From Brevundimonas sp. (GTDB lineage Bacteria > Pseudomonadota > Alphaproteobacteria > Caulobacterales > Caulobacteraceae), in the NCBI GenBank assembly GCA_022712235.1, contig JALAGW010000232.1, positions 1-6,242 of the forward strand: DNA of 6,242 nucleotides, in the 5' to 3' direction. The position numbers and the translations under genes were made by a program. Each line of letters opens with the position of its first letter. The stretch's first letter is position 1. A model generated the notes under the pieces. The model was not told the DNA's origin, ran no database searches, and saw only the letters and a program-made list of their open reading frames with translations. Of the stretch, positions 1 through 5,597 are shown in pieces.

Positions 1-111
1 AGACGAAGCGTCGCGCCGGCGCCTGCCCGCCCGGGGCGGCGCGCGGGCGCGAGACGTCGAAGCCCGGCGGGCGCTGATGTCCGGGGGCGGCGCCGGCGCG
101 ACGCTTCGTCT
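1..111. repeat. Perfect 23-bp inverted repeat inside infB
   Basis: Bases 1-23 (starting AGACGAAGCGTCGCGCCGG) are the exact reverse complement of bases 89-111, with 65 bp between them. Pairing stops at 24/88. The outer end cannot be judged because the first arm begins at base 1 of the window. In the infB frame the right arm encodes about residues 57-64 (ETKRRAGA) and the left arm about 86-93 (QAPARRFV), so both arms are read through without a frame break. It could be a true RNA hairpin, a chance product of GC-rich linker codons, or a fold-back artefact at a sequence end. Confidence 0.85.
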
Positions 112-280
112 CGACGACCACGGTCTTGGACCGTCCATGGCTGAAGCTCTGCTTCACGGTGCCGGTCGAGACCGATCCCGCCGCGCGCGGCTTCAGGCTC
201 AGCGGAGCACGCGGCCCCGTTTGAGAAGGCGCGTTGGCAGGGGTCTTACCGTCTTCGGTCTTGTCGTTTTCGTCGCTCAT
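1..280 (-). CDS. infB: Translation initiation factor IF-2, N-terminal fragment (runs off left edge)
   Basis: IF2 is the GTPase that brings formyl-Met-tRNA to the 30S subunit and promotes 50S joining. Only the first 93 codons are in the window, so the GTPase domain is not seen. The identification rests on the N-terminal segment around residues 42-61, containing VKQSFSHGR and SKTVVVETKRR, which is typical of alphaproteobacterial IF2 just after the start, and on its place behind nusA and ylxR. After residue 61 the chain is a Pro/Ala/Gly/Arg-rich linker, as expected for this variable region. The ATG at 280 is well supported: an in-frame TAA lies four codons upstream with no other start between them. 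No strong Shine-Dalgarno sequence is visible. The gene contains a perfect inverted repeat (1-23 with 89-111), reported separately. Family assignment is confident; the rest of the gene is unseen. Confidence 0.93.
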   Translation of the reverse strand, partial: MSDENDKTEDGKTPANAPSQTGPRAPLSLKPRAAGSVSTGTVKQSFSHGRSKTVVVETKRRAGAAPGHQRPPGFDVSRPRAAPGGQAPARRFV

Positions 281-297
281 CCGGTCGCTTTACTCGG

Positions 298-313
298 GGC
301 GGAGAATTCCGCC
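298..313. other. Short hairpin in the ylxR-infB spacer
   Basis: In the 79-bp spacer between the ylxR stop and the infB start, GGCGGA (298-303) and TCCGCC (308-313) form a perfect 6-bp stem with a 4-base loop. No T-run follows on the minus strand, so it is not an intrinsic terminator, and read-through into infB is expected. It lies 17 bases upstream of the infB ATG and might affect initiation or mRNA processing. A stem this short in GC-rich DNA may also be chance. Confidence 0.4.
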
Positions 314-359
314 ATCGTCTCGTCAAACACCCATAGCCGGGCGTGGTCCCGCTTCCTTG

Positions 360-1064
360 TCAGGAAACAGGTCCTCGCCCGCCAAAAGCCTCAGGCTCTC
401 GTTCCGGGGCCTCGCCCCGGTCGTCCTCGGCGCCGTCGCCGGGGCCATTCCGGCGCCAGCTCTCTGGACGCAGAGGCCGAAATCCCGCCAGTCGCTCGAC
501 CTCCAGGGTCCAACGATCGGCTCGCCCGCCTTGCAGCAGGACGGCGTGTATCGCATTTTCCAGCCCAAGGGCCAAACTCAAATCGTCCGCCGTGAAGGCG
601 CCGCAGATTTTGGGCGCCGGAGACGGGTGTTTCGCCAGGGCCAAAAGCTTGCCGCGACCGTCGGCGGACCCGTCCGCCGCCTCGATGACCCAGGCCGCCC
701 GACCGCCGCGAATGGCGGCCGCGCTCTTTTCGAAGCCAGAGATAAGCACGCCTTCGCGCCGGGCAAGTCCCAGCTGGTCCAGACAGCGCCGAACCAGCAG
801 CTTCTCGACCAGATCAGCCAGGTCCGCCGCCGGCTTCAGCGGCGCCTTGGCCGACCGGGCGAACAGGTTCTTCTTCACCGCCGCCTCGACCGAGGCGCGG
901 TCGGCGGCGACCCAGAGGCCGCGCCCCGGCAGCTTGCGCGCCAGGTCGGGAGCGACCGAGCCGTCCGGCGCCGGCACGAAGCGGATCAGGCGAGATTCAT
1001 CGAGAACCTGGCGTGAAACCAGGTCCTGACGGTCTCTATCGATCAGCGCCTCGCTCGGAGTCAT
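360..1064 (-). CDS. ylxR: YlxR (DUF448) family RNA-binding protein with L7Ae-like C-terminal domain
   Basis: This 234-residue protein has two parts. Residues about 10-75 form a YlxR/DUF448 domain, with the LIRFV strand (26-30), the DLARKLPGRGLWV signature (40-52) and a basic KKNLFAR segment (64-70). Residues about 80-180 resemble the L7Ae/ribosomal-protein fold, with CLDQLGLARREG (94-105), a GFEK helix (110-113) and LALGLENAIHAVL near 164-176. A charged, probably disordered tail follows (about 195-234). YlxR proteins are small RNA-binding factors encoded between nusA and infB; some have been linked to transcription regulation or RNase P, but the role here is not proven. The usual RxCIVT start of the domain reads RQDLVS (12-17), so its cysteine is absent. 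The ATG lies 18 bp after the nusA stop, with a GGAG (1080-1077) 12 bases before it. The short spacing implies co-transcription with nusA. Confidence 0.9.
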   Translation of the reverse strand: MTPSEALIDRDRQDLVSRQVLDESRLIRFVPAPDGSVAPDLARKLPGRGLWVAADRASVEAAVKKNLFARSAKAPLKPAADLADLVEKLLVRRCLDQLGLARREGVLISGFEKSAAAIRGGRAAWVIEAADGSADGRGKLLALAKHPSPAPKICGAFTADDLSLALGLENAIHAVLLQGGRADRWTLEVERLAGFRPLRPESWRRNGPGDGAEDDRGEAPEREPEAFGGRGPVS

Positions 1065-1082
1065 GGACGGCTGCGGCTCCCA

Positions 1083-2810
1083 TCAGTCTTGCGACGGCTC
1101 GAGGTCTTCTTCAGCGAAGACCTCCGCATCGACATCAACGGTTTCAGCCTCGTATTCGGCGCCCTCTTCACCGGCTTCGGCGAAGATTTCTTCCTCATAC
1201 ACGGGCTCTTCGACCTGCGGCAGTTCCGAGGCGTCGATCCAGCCGGCGGCCACGCGGGCCTGCAGGATCAGCAGCTCGGCGTCCTGCTGCGACAGGTTGA
1301 AGCTTTCCAGAACGCCCGGAACCTTCACGCGCTCGCCGTTGCGGACTTCATAGCCGCCGCGGATTTCGTCGGTGGCCAGGTCGGCCAGGTCCTCGACCGT
1401 CTTCACCCCGCCCTCGCCCAGGGCGACGGCGATGGCGCCGGTGACGCCCGGCACGTCCAGCACCGCATCCTCGACGCCCAGGGCGACGCGCCTGGCGTCC
1501 AGCTCGGCGGCCTTGCGGTCCAGGTATTCGCGGGCGCGGGTCTGCAGCTCCTCGGCGGTGTCCTCGTCGAAGCCTTCGATTTCAGAGACTTCGTAGGATT
1601 CCACGAAGGCCAGGTCCTCGATGGTGGCGAAGCCTTCGGTGACCAGCAGCTGGGCGATGGTCTCGTCGACGTCCAGGGCTTCCTGGAACAGGGCGGTCCG
1701 CTCGGCGAACTCCTTCTGGCGACGCTCGGAGTCCTGCGACTCGGTGATGATGTCGATCTGCCAGCCGGTCAGTTGCGAGGCCAGGCGGACGTTCTGGCCG
1801 CGACGGCCGATGGCCAGAGACAGCTGCTCGTCCGGCACCACGACTTCGACGCGATCAGCCTCTTCATCCATGACCACCTTGGCCACTTCGGCCGGGGCCA
1901 GGGCGTTGACGATGAAGGTGGGTTCGTCGTCGTTCCACTGGATGATGTCGATCTTCTCGCCCTGCAGTTCGGCGACGACCGCCTGGACGCGCGAGCCGCG
2001 CATGCCGACGCAGGCGCCGACGGGGTCGATCGAGCTGTCGTTCGACAGGACGGCCATCTTGGCGCGCGAACCGGCGTCGCGGGCGGCGGCGCGGATCTCG
2101 ATCACGCCGTCGTAGACTTCCGGCACTTCCTGGGCGAACAGCTTGGCCATGAAGCCGGGGTGGGCGCGCGACAGCATGACCTGCGGGCCCTTGGCCTCCG
2201 GGCGGACGTCGTAGATATAGGTGCGGACACGGTCGCCGACGTTGAACACCTCGCGCGGGATCGACTGGTCGCGGCGCATGATGCCTTCGCCACGGCCCAG
2301 GTCGACGATGGTGTTGCCGTATTCGACGCGCTTGACCGTGCCGTTGACGATCTCGCCGACGCGATCCTTGAACTCTTCGTACTGGTTGGCGCGCTCGGCT
2401 TCACGGACCTTGCCGGTCACGACCTGGCGAGCCATCTGGGTCTGGACGCGGCCGAACTCGAACGGCGGCAGGACCTCGATATATTCCTTGCCGACCTCGG
2501 CTTCCGGGTCGCGCTTGGAGGCGTCGTTCAGGCGCACCATGGCGCTGTCGTTGAACTCTTCCAGCTCGTCTTCCGGCTGCCAGTCGTCCGGCACGATGGT
2601 GACATGGCGGGTCAGCGACAGCTCGCCGGTCTTGTGGTCGATCTTGGCGCGGATGTCGTGATGGGCGCCGTAACGCGACTTGGCGCCCTTCTGGATCGCC
2701 TCCTCGATCGCCTCGATGACGATTTCCTTGTCGATGTTCTTCTCACGCGCGACGGCGTCGGCGATCGAGAGCAGTTCGAGACGGTTGGCGGAAATACCGG
2801 TGACGGCCAT
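1083..2810 (-). CDS. nusA: Transcription termination/antitermination factor NusA
   Basis: NusA binds RNA polymerase and nascent RNA in the cytoplasm, modulating pausing, intrinsic termination and rRNA antitermination. The 575 residues show the full domain order: polymerase-binding N-terminal domain (about 1-130), S1 domain (about 152-214, VGEIVNGTVKRVEYGN), KH1 (about 230-300, GMRG loop at 269-272 within GACVGMRGSRVQAVV), KH2 (about 300-356, GRRG loop at 335-338 within SLAIGRRGQNVRLASQL), two helix-hairpin-helix-like C-terminal repeats (about 378-430 and 447-522), then an acidic tail. The tail (531-575) has 19 Asp/Glu and no Lys/Arg. Length and layout match proteobacterial NusA with C-terminal repeats. 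Start ATG and rimP stop share one base (TGATG), and AAGGA at 2824-2820, inside rimP, lies about 9 bases ahead of the ATG, so translational coupling is likely. NusA is known to feed back on its own operon in E. coli; whether it does here is inference. Confidence 0.98.
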   Translation of the reverse strand: MAVTGISANRLELLSIADAVAREKNIDKEIVIEAIEEAIQKGAKSRYGAHHDIRAKIDHKTGELSLTRHVTIVPDDWQPEDELEEFNDSAMVRLNDASKRDPEAEVGKEYIEVLPPFEFGRVQTQMARQVVTGKVREAERANQYEEFKDRVGEIVNGTVKRVEYGNTIVDLGRGEGIMRRDQSIPREVFNVGDRVRTYIYDVRPEAKGPQVMLSRAHPGFMAKLFAQEVPEVYDGVIEIRAAARDAGSRAKMAVLSNDSSIDPVGACVGMRGSRVQAVVAELQGEKIDIIQWNDDEPTFIVNALAPAEVAKVVMDEEADRVEVVVPDEQLSLAIGRRGQNVRLASQLTGWQIDIITESQDSERRQKEFAERTALFQEALDVDETIAQLLVTEGFATIEDLAFVESYEVSEIEGFDEDTAEELQTRAREYLDRKAAELDARRVALGVEDAVLDVPGVTGAIAVALGEGGVKTVEDLADLATDEIRGGYEVRNGERVKVPGVLESFNLSQQDAELLILQARVAAGWIDASELPQVEEPVYEEEIFAEAGEEGAEYEAETVDVDAEVFAEEDLEPSQD

Positions 2811-3427
2811 CAGGCTTTGTCCTTGGTCGAGGTCGGGGTGGTTTGTTCGTCTTCAGCCGCGCCCAGAGACGCATCTTGGGGCAGGCCGTCGTCTTCGGGT
2901 TCGCCGCGCGCCGCGCGCAGGGCCGCGCCCCGCTTCAGCAGCTCGTCGGTCAGCACCAGCTTGGCGTCCGCGACCCATTCAAACGGGATCAGGGCCGTGT
3001 CTTCCTCGCCGTCCAGATCAATGGCGACATTGTCGCCCTCGACGCCGGCCAGCACGCCCTTGAAGCGCTTGCGGCCCTCGACCATGCGGTCGGTTTCCAG
3101 ACGCGCCTCGAAGCCTTCGAACAGCTGGAAGTCCAGCAGGCGGGTCAGCGGCCGATCGATGCCGGGCGACGAGACTTCCAGCAGATATTCGCCGCTGATC
3201 GGGTCGGCGGCGTCGAACACCTCCGACACGGCGCGCGACAGGCGAGCGCATTCCTCGACCGAGATGTCGTTGTCGACGACGCGCTCGGCCATGATCTGCA
3301 GGCGACGGCGCAGGGTCCCGCCCATCAGGCGCACGCGCACGACGGCCAGCCCCAGGCTCTCGGCCACGGGGTCGATCATCTCCAGCAGGGCGCGGTCTTC
3401 AGCGGTCTTGGCGCGCAAGGGCTTCAC
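2810..3427 (-). CDS. rimP: Ribosome maturation factor RimP
   Basis: RimP (formerly YhbC/P15a) is a cytoplasmic assembly factor for the 30S subunit. The 205 residues comprise the N-terminal alpha/beta domain (about 9-85, including RRLQIMAER at 41-49 and ISGEYLLEV), the family signature SSPGIDRPL (86-94), and the C-terminal SH3-like domain (about 95-165, GRKRFKGVLAGVEGDNV). A hydrophilic tail (about 172-205) follows. The start is GTG at 3427: an in-frame TAA sits at 3433-3431, so nothing longer is possible, and the next ATG (codon 17) would remove conserved sequence. The likely ribosome-binding GGA (3436-3434) is 6 bases before GTG and lies in the 3' arm of a hairpin (3433-3458). It is the first gene of rimP-nusA-ylxR-infB and overlaps nusA by one base. 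Confidence 0.97.
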   Translation of the reverse strand: MKPLRAKTAEDRALLEMIDPVAESLGLAVVRVRLMGGTLRRRLQIMAERVVDNDISVEECARLSRAVSEVFDAADPISGEYLLEVSSPGIDRPLTRLLDFQLFEGFEARLETDRMVEGRKRFKGVLAGVEGDNVAIDLDGEEDTALIPFEWVADAKLVLTDELLKRGAALRAARGEPEDDGLPQDASLGAAEDEQTTPTSTKDKA

Positions 3428-3432
3428 TCTTT

Positions 3433-3458
3433 ATCCGGCCGCCACGCAGGCGCCGGAT
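3433..3458 (-). promoter_or_regulatory. Hairpin covering the rimP ribosome-binding region
   Basis: ATCCGGC (3433-3439) and GCCGGAT (3452-3458) are perfect complements. The stem can add three pairs (3441-3443 with 3449-3451) past a one-base bulge, leaving a 5-base loop. On the minus-strand transcript the 3' arm contains the GGA most likely to serve as the rimP Shine-Dalgarno sequence, 6 bases before the GTG start. Folding would hide it. The pairing is visible in the sequence; a translational control role is inferred. Confidence 0.55.
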
Positions 3459-3460
3459 GG

Positions 3461-3501
3461 GTCCAAAATACAAAAGCGGCGGTCCGTCCGGGCCGCCGCT
3501 T
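3461..3501 (-). terminator. Intrinsic terminator or attenuator upstream of rimP
   Basis: On the minus strand AAGCGGCGG and CCGCCGCTT (3501-3493 and 3482-3474) form a perfect 9-bp GC-rich stem with a 10-base loop, followed at once by the T-rich run TTTTGTATTTTGG. This is the best intrinsic terminator shape in the window and it works only in the minus direction. It lies about 95 bases past the mcp stop and 46 bases before the rimP GTG. It may simply end mcp transcripts or, if the rimP promoter lies upstream of it, act as an attenuator in the operon leader. Confidence 0.8.
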
Positions 3502-3511
3502 GAAACGACGC

Positions 3512-3531
3512 CGTTGGACGCCGGTCTAACG
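3512..3531 (-). other. Imperfect hairpin in the rimP leader
   Basis: CGTTGGAC (3512-3519) and GTCTAACG (3524-3531) pair over 8 positions with one mismatch and a 4-base loop. It stands just upstream of the terminator-like hairpin (3474-3501) and would be among the first structures in a transcript starting near 3536. Any role is inferred. Confidence 0.35.
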
Positions 3532-3542
3532 ATGTGAGCGGT

Positions 3543-3571
3543 CATATAGTTGAAAGCGGGGGCCGTGTCAG
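3543..3571 (-). promoter_or_regulatory. Candidate promoter of the rimP-nusA-ylxR-infB operon
   Basis: On the minus strand CTGACA (3571-3566) matches the TTGACA -35 consensus at 5 of 6 positions. TATATG (3548-3543) follows after exactly 17 bp and keeps TATA of the -10 box. Viewed against the Caulobacter housekeeping pattern (TTGACG, 10-14 bp, GCTANAWC), ACTATATG is a partial match at 14 bp. The predicted start is near 3536, giving a leader of about 109 bases. The -35 box falls mostly in the loop of the hairpin at 3556-3578. I found no better promoter between the second hairpin and rimP, but this is a prediction by eye. Confidence 0.4.
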
Positions 3572-3578
3572 CCCCCGC
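3553..3578 (-). terminator. Terminator-like hairpin after mcp
   Basis: GCGGGGGC (3556-3563) and GCCCCCGC (3571-3578) form a perfect 8-bp stem with a 7-base loop, starting 17 bases after the chemoreceptor stop codon. Only three T residues (3555-3553) follow on the minus strand, so the T-run is weak. Stem strength and position still make it the likely first terminator of mcp, with the stronger hairpin at 3461-3501 as backup. Confidence 0.6.
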
Positions 3579-3594
3579 CGTCGTCATCCGCGAT

Positions 3595-5529
3595 TCAGAA
3601 CTCCTCCCAGCCGTCCGTGACCACGGCCAGGGCCGGCTTGCGGGCGGCGCCGCCGCTGCTGCGCAGGGCGGCGACCGTCTGGGCCACTGGCTGCGGCGTG
3701 CGCGCTGCCGCCGAGGCGGGCCTGGGCGCCGCGGCCGGCGCAACGGCCTGACCGGTGCGGAAGCGCGACACCGAGGCGGCCAGGACGTCGGCCTCCTGCG
3801 ACAGCGAATGGCTGGCGGCGGTCGACTGCTCGACCATGGCCGCATTCTGCTGGGTGACCTGATCCATCTGGTTCACGGCGGTGTTGACCTGTTGCAGGCC
3901 GGTGGCCTGCTCCTGGGCCGAGGCCGAGATTTCCGAGACCAGGCCGTCAATCTCGGCCACGCGGCCGACGATGCGCTGCAGGGCCTCGCCGGTCTGGCCG
4001 ACCAGGGCCACGCCCGCGCCGACCTGCTGGCCCGAGGCCGAGATCAGGGTCTTGATCTCCTTGGCCGCCTCGGCCGAGCGCTGGGCCAGGGCCCGCACTT
4101 CGGACGCGACCACGGCGAAACCGCGACCGGCGTCGCCCGCGCGGGCGGCCTCGACCCCGGCGTTCAGGGCCAGGAGGTTGGTCTGGAAGGCGATCTCGTC
4201 GATGACGCCGATGATATTGCCGATCTGGGCCGAGGACTGCTCGATGGCCGTCATGGCCTCGACCGCGTCGCGGACGATGACGCCGCTCTTCTCGGCGTCG
4301 CCGCGCGCGGACTGGACCACGCTGGAGGCCTGACGGGCGCCGTCGGCGGTGCGGTTCACCGTGGCGGTGATCTCGTCCAGGGCGGCGGCGGTTTCCTCCA
4401 GGCTGGCGGCCTGCTGCTCGGTGCGGCGCGACAGATCGTCCGAGGCCTGCGAAATCTCGCTGGAGCCCGAACGGATGGCGGCGACGTTATCGACCACCAC
4501 GGCCACGGCCTGCTCCAGCTGGGCGATGGCGGTGTTGAAATCGGTCTTCAACTGTTCCGAACGCTGCGCCACCTGGGCGGTCATGCGGTGGGTCAGATCG
4601 CCGTTGGCCATGGCCTGAAGCCCCTGCCCTAGGGCGGTGACAGCCACGCGGTCTTCCTCGGCGATACGGGCCTTGTCGGCCTCGACGCGGGCGCGCTCGT
4701 CCTCGGCGGCTTGTCGCGCGACGGCGGCTTCGACTTCCAGACGCTCATTGGCGATGGCGGCGTCGCGGAACACTTCCAGCGCCCCGGCCATGCGGCCGAT
4801 CTCGTCATGACGGGCCAGGCCCGGAATGGGGGCGGTCTTGTCGCCCTCGGCCAGACGTCTCATGCGGTCGGCCAGGGCCGCGACCGGCCTCGCGACCGAA
4901 CGGCCCAGCCTCCAGCCGGCCACGCCCATGGCCAGGGCCACCAAGAGCGCCATGCCGCCCAGGGTCAGGGCCGCGCGCGCCACGGCGGCGACGATCTGAT
5001 CCGTATAGACGCCCGAGCCGACCACCCAGCCCCAGGGCGCGAAGGCCTTGACGTAGGACACCTTGGACGCCGGCTCTTCCTGACCCGGCTTGGCCCAGCG
5101 GTAGTTGAGGAAACCCGCCCCGTCGCGGCGGGCGATCTCGGTCATCTCGCGGAACATGAAGACGCCGTCGGCGTCGGTCTTGGTGCTCAGGTCCTGCCCC
5201 TCCAGCTGCGGGCTGAAGGGGTGCATGACCATGCGCGGCTGCATGTCATTGACCCAGAAATAGTCATCCTGGCCATAGCGCAGGGCGCGCAGGGTCGACA
5301 GGGCCGCGGCCTGGGCCTGGGGCCGCGTCATCACGCCCAGCTGTTCCTGGGCCTGATAGTGAGAGACCACGCTGTGGGCGACCTCGACCGTCTTCTTGGT
5401 CCGGTCGGCGATCTCGGCGCGCATGACGCCGTCGAGCTTCATCAGAGAGAGGCCCGTCACCAAGAGCAGGCCGGCCACCGCCAGCACCGACAGCAGGTTC
5501 ACCCTGCCGCCGATCGTCAAACTACGCAT
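3595..5529 (-). CDS. Methyl-accepting chemotaxis protein with sCache-type sensor domain
   Basis: This 644-residue inner-membrane chemoreceptor should sense a small ligand in the periplasm and control CheA through CheW. Order: short N-terminus, TM1 (about 10-31), periplasmic single-Cache domain (about 35-180, with YFWVND at 90-95, MHP at 102-104, and YRWAKPGQ...SYVKAFAPWGWVVGSGVY at 143-175), TM2 (about 184-206), HAMP (about 208-260), an Ala/Glu/Arg-rich coiled coil (about 255-292), a second HAMP-like segment (about 297-340, MANGDLTHRM), and the signalling domain (about 345-590) with the conserved tip EIAFQTNLLALNAGVEAARAG (445-465). An Ala/Pro-rich linker leads to a WEEF end, resembling the NWETF tether for CheR/CheB. 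Related sCache_2 receptors bind small organic acids; the ligand here is unknown. The ATG at 5529 leaves a typical short cytoplasmic N-terminus, with AGGGG about 10 bases upstream. No che or flagellar genes are visible nearby. It resembles Caulobacter McpA in design, but orthology cannot be claimed. Confidence 0.96.
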   Translation of the reverse strand: MRSLTIGGRVNLLSVLAVAGLLLVTGLSLMKLDGVMRAEIADRTKKTVEVAHSVVSHYQAQEQLGVMTRPQAQAAALSTLRALRYGQDDYFWVNDMQPRMVMHPFSPQLEGQDLSTKTDADGVFMFREMTEIARRDGAGFLNYRWAKPGQEEPASKVSYVKAFAPWGWVVGSGVYTDQIVAAVARAALTLGGMALLVALAMGVAGWRLGRSVARPVAALADRMRRLAEGDKTAPIPGLARHDEIGRMAGALEVFRDAAIANERLEVEAAVARQAAEDERARVEADKARIAEEDRVAVTALGQGLQAMANGDLTHRMTAQVAQRSEQLKTDFNTAIAQLEQAVAVVVDNVAAIRSGSSEISQASDDLSRRTEQQAASLEETAAALDEITATVNRTADGARQASSVVQSARGDAEKSGVIVRDAVEAMTAIEQSSAQIGNIIGVIDEIAFQTNLLALNAGVEAARAGDAGRGFAVVASEVRALAQRSAEAAKEIKTLISASGQQVGAGVALVGQTGEALQRIVGRVAEIDGLVSEISASAQEQATGLQQVNTAVNQMDQVTQQNAAMVEQSTAASHSLSQEADVLAASVSRFRTGQAVAPAAAPRPASAAARTPQPVAQTVAALRSSGGAARKPALAVVTDGWEEF

Positions 5530-5540
5530 TCCGTCAAATC

Positions 5541-5555
5541 CCCTGACTGTCAGGG
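5541..5555. promoter_or_regulatory. 15-bp palindrome at the mcp 5' end (operator candidate)
   Basis: CCCTGAC (5541-5547), one central T, and GTCAGGG (5549-5555) form a perfect palindrome. A third half-site, GTCAGG, continues directly at 5555-5560. On the minus strand the motif sits just downstream of the predicted -10 box, about at the transcription start. Its inner end includes the AGGGG that probably serves as the mcp ribosome-binding site, 11-15 bases before the ATG. This is a classic position for repressor binding or for an RNA hairpin that hides the start. The regulator is not identifiable from the sequence. Confidence 0.5.
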
Positions 5556-5559
5556 TCAG

Positions 5560-5584
5560 GATGAAGAACGCCGGTAAACGTCAA
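5560..5584 (-). promoter_or_regulatory. Candidate housekeeping promoter for mcp
   Basis: On the minus strand TTGACG (5584-5579) is an exact match to the -35 core of Caulobacter-type housekeeping promoters. TCTTCATC (5567-5560) matches the GCTANAWC -10 pattern at 5 of 7 defined positions, at an allowed spacing. Transcription would start near 5553, about 24 bases before the mcp ATG and inside the palindrome at 5541-5555. This is a prediction by eye; the -10 match is only moderate. Confidence 0.45.
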
Positions 5585-5597
5585 GGAAAATCCGCGA

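Noticed and set aside
298..313. The ylxR-infB spacer hairpin as an intrinsic terminator
   Set aside because: Only a 6-bp stem with no following T-run on the minus strand, and it lies inside a conserved co-transcribed gene set.
77..1029. Plus-strand frames of 170-260 codons opposite infB and ylxR
   Set aside because: Arg/Pro/Ser-rich shadow translations with no recognisable domain. The minus-strand infB and ylxR frames explain the DNA and fit the conserved gene order.
1089..3503. An 804-codon open frame on the plus strand opposite nusA and rimP
   Set aside because: It is exactly antisense to two well-recognised genes, rich in Asp/Gly/Leu/His as expected from reversed GC-rich codons, and matches no family I know. 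High-GC third positions commonly keep such mirror frames open.
3428..3594. A tRNA or small RNA gene in the mcp-rimP spacer, as metY precedes rimP in E. coli
   Set aside because: No cloverleaf, T-loop GTTCRA motif or CCA end is visible. The hairpins fit a terminator and mRNA leader better.
3550..5577. Long plus-strand frames opposite the chemoreceptor (for example 3550-4632 and 4711-5577)
   Set aside because: They lie antisense to a clear sCache-HAMP-MCP protein and have the low-complexity Gly/Asp/Arg/His composition of shadow frames.
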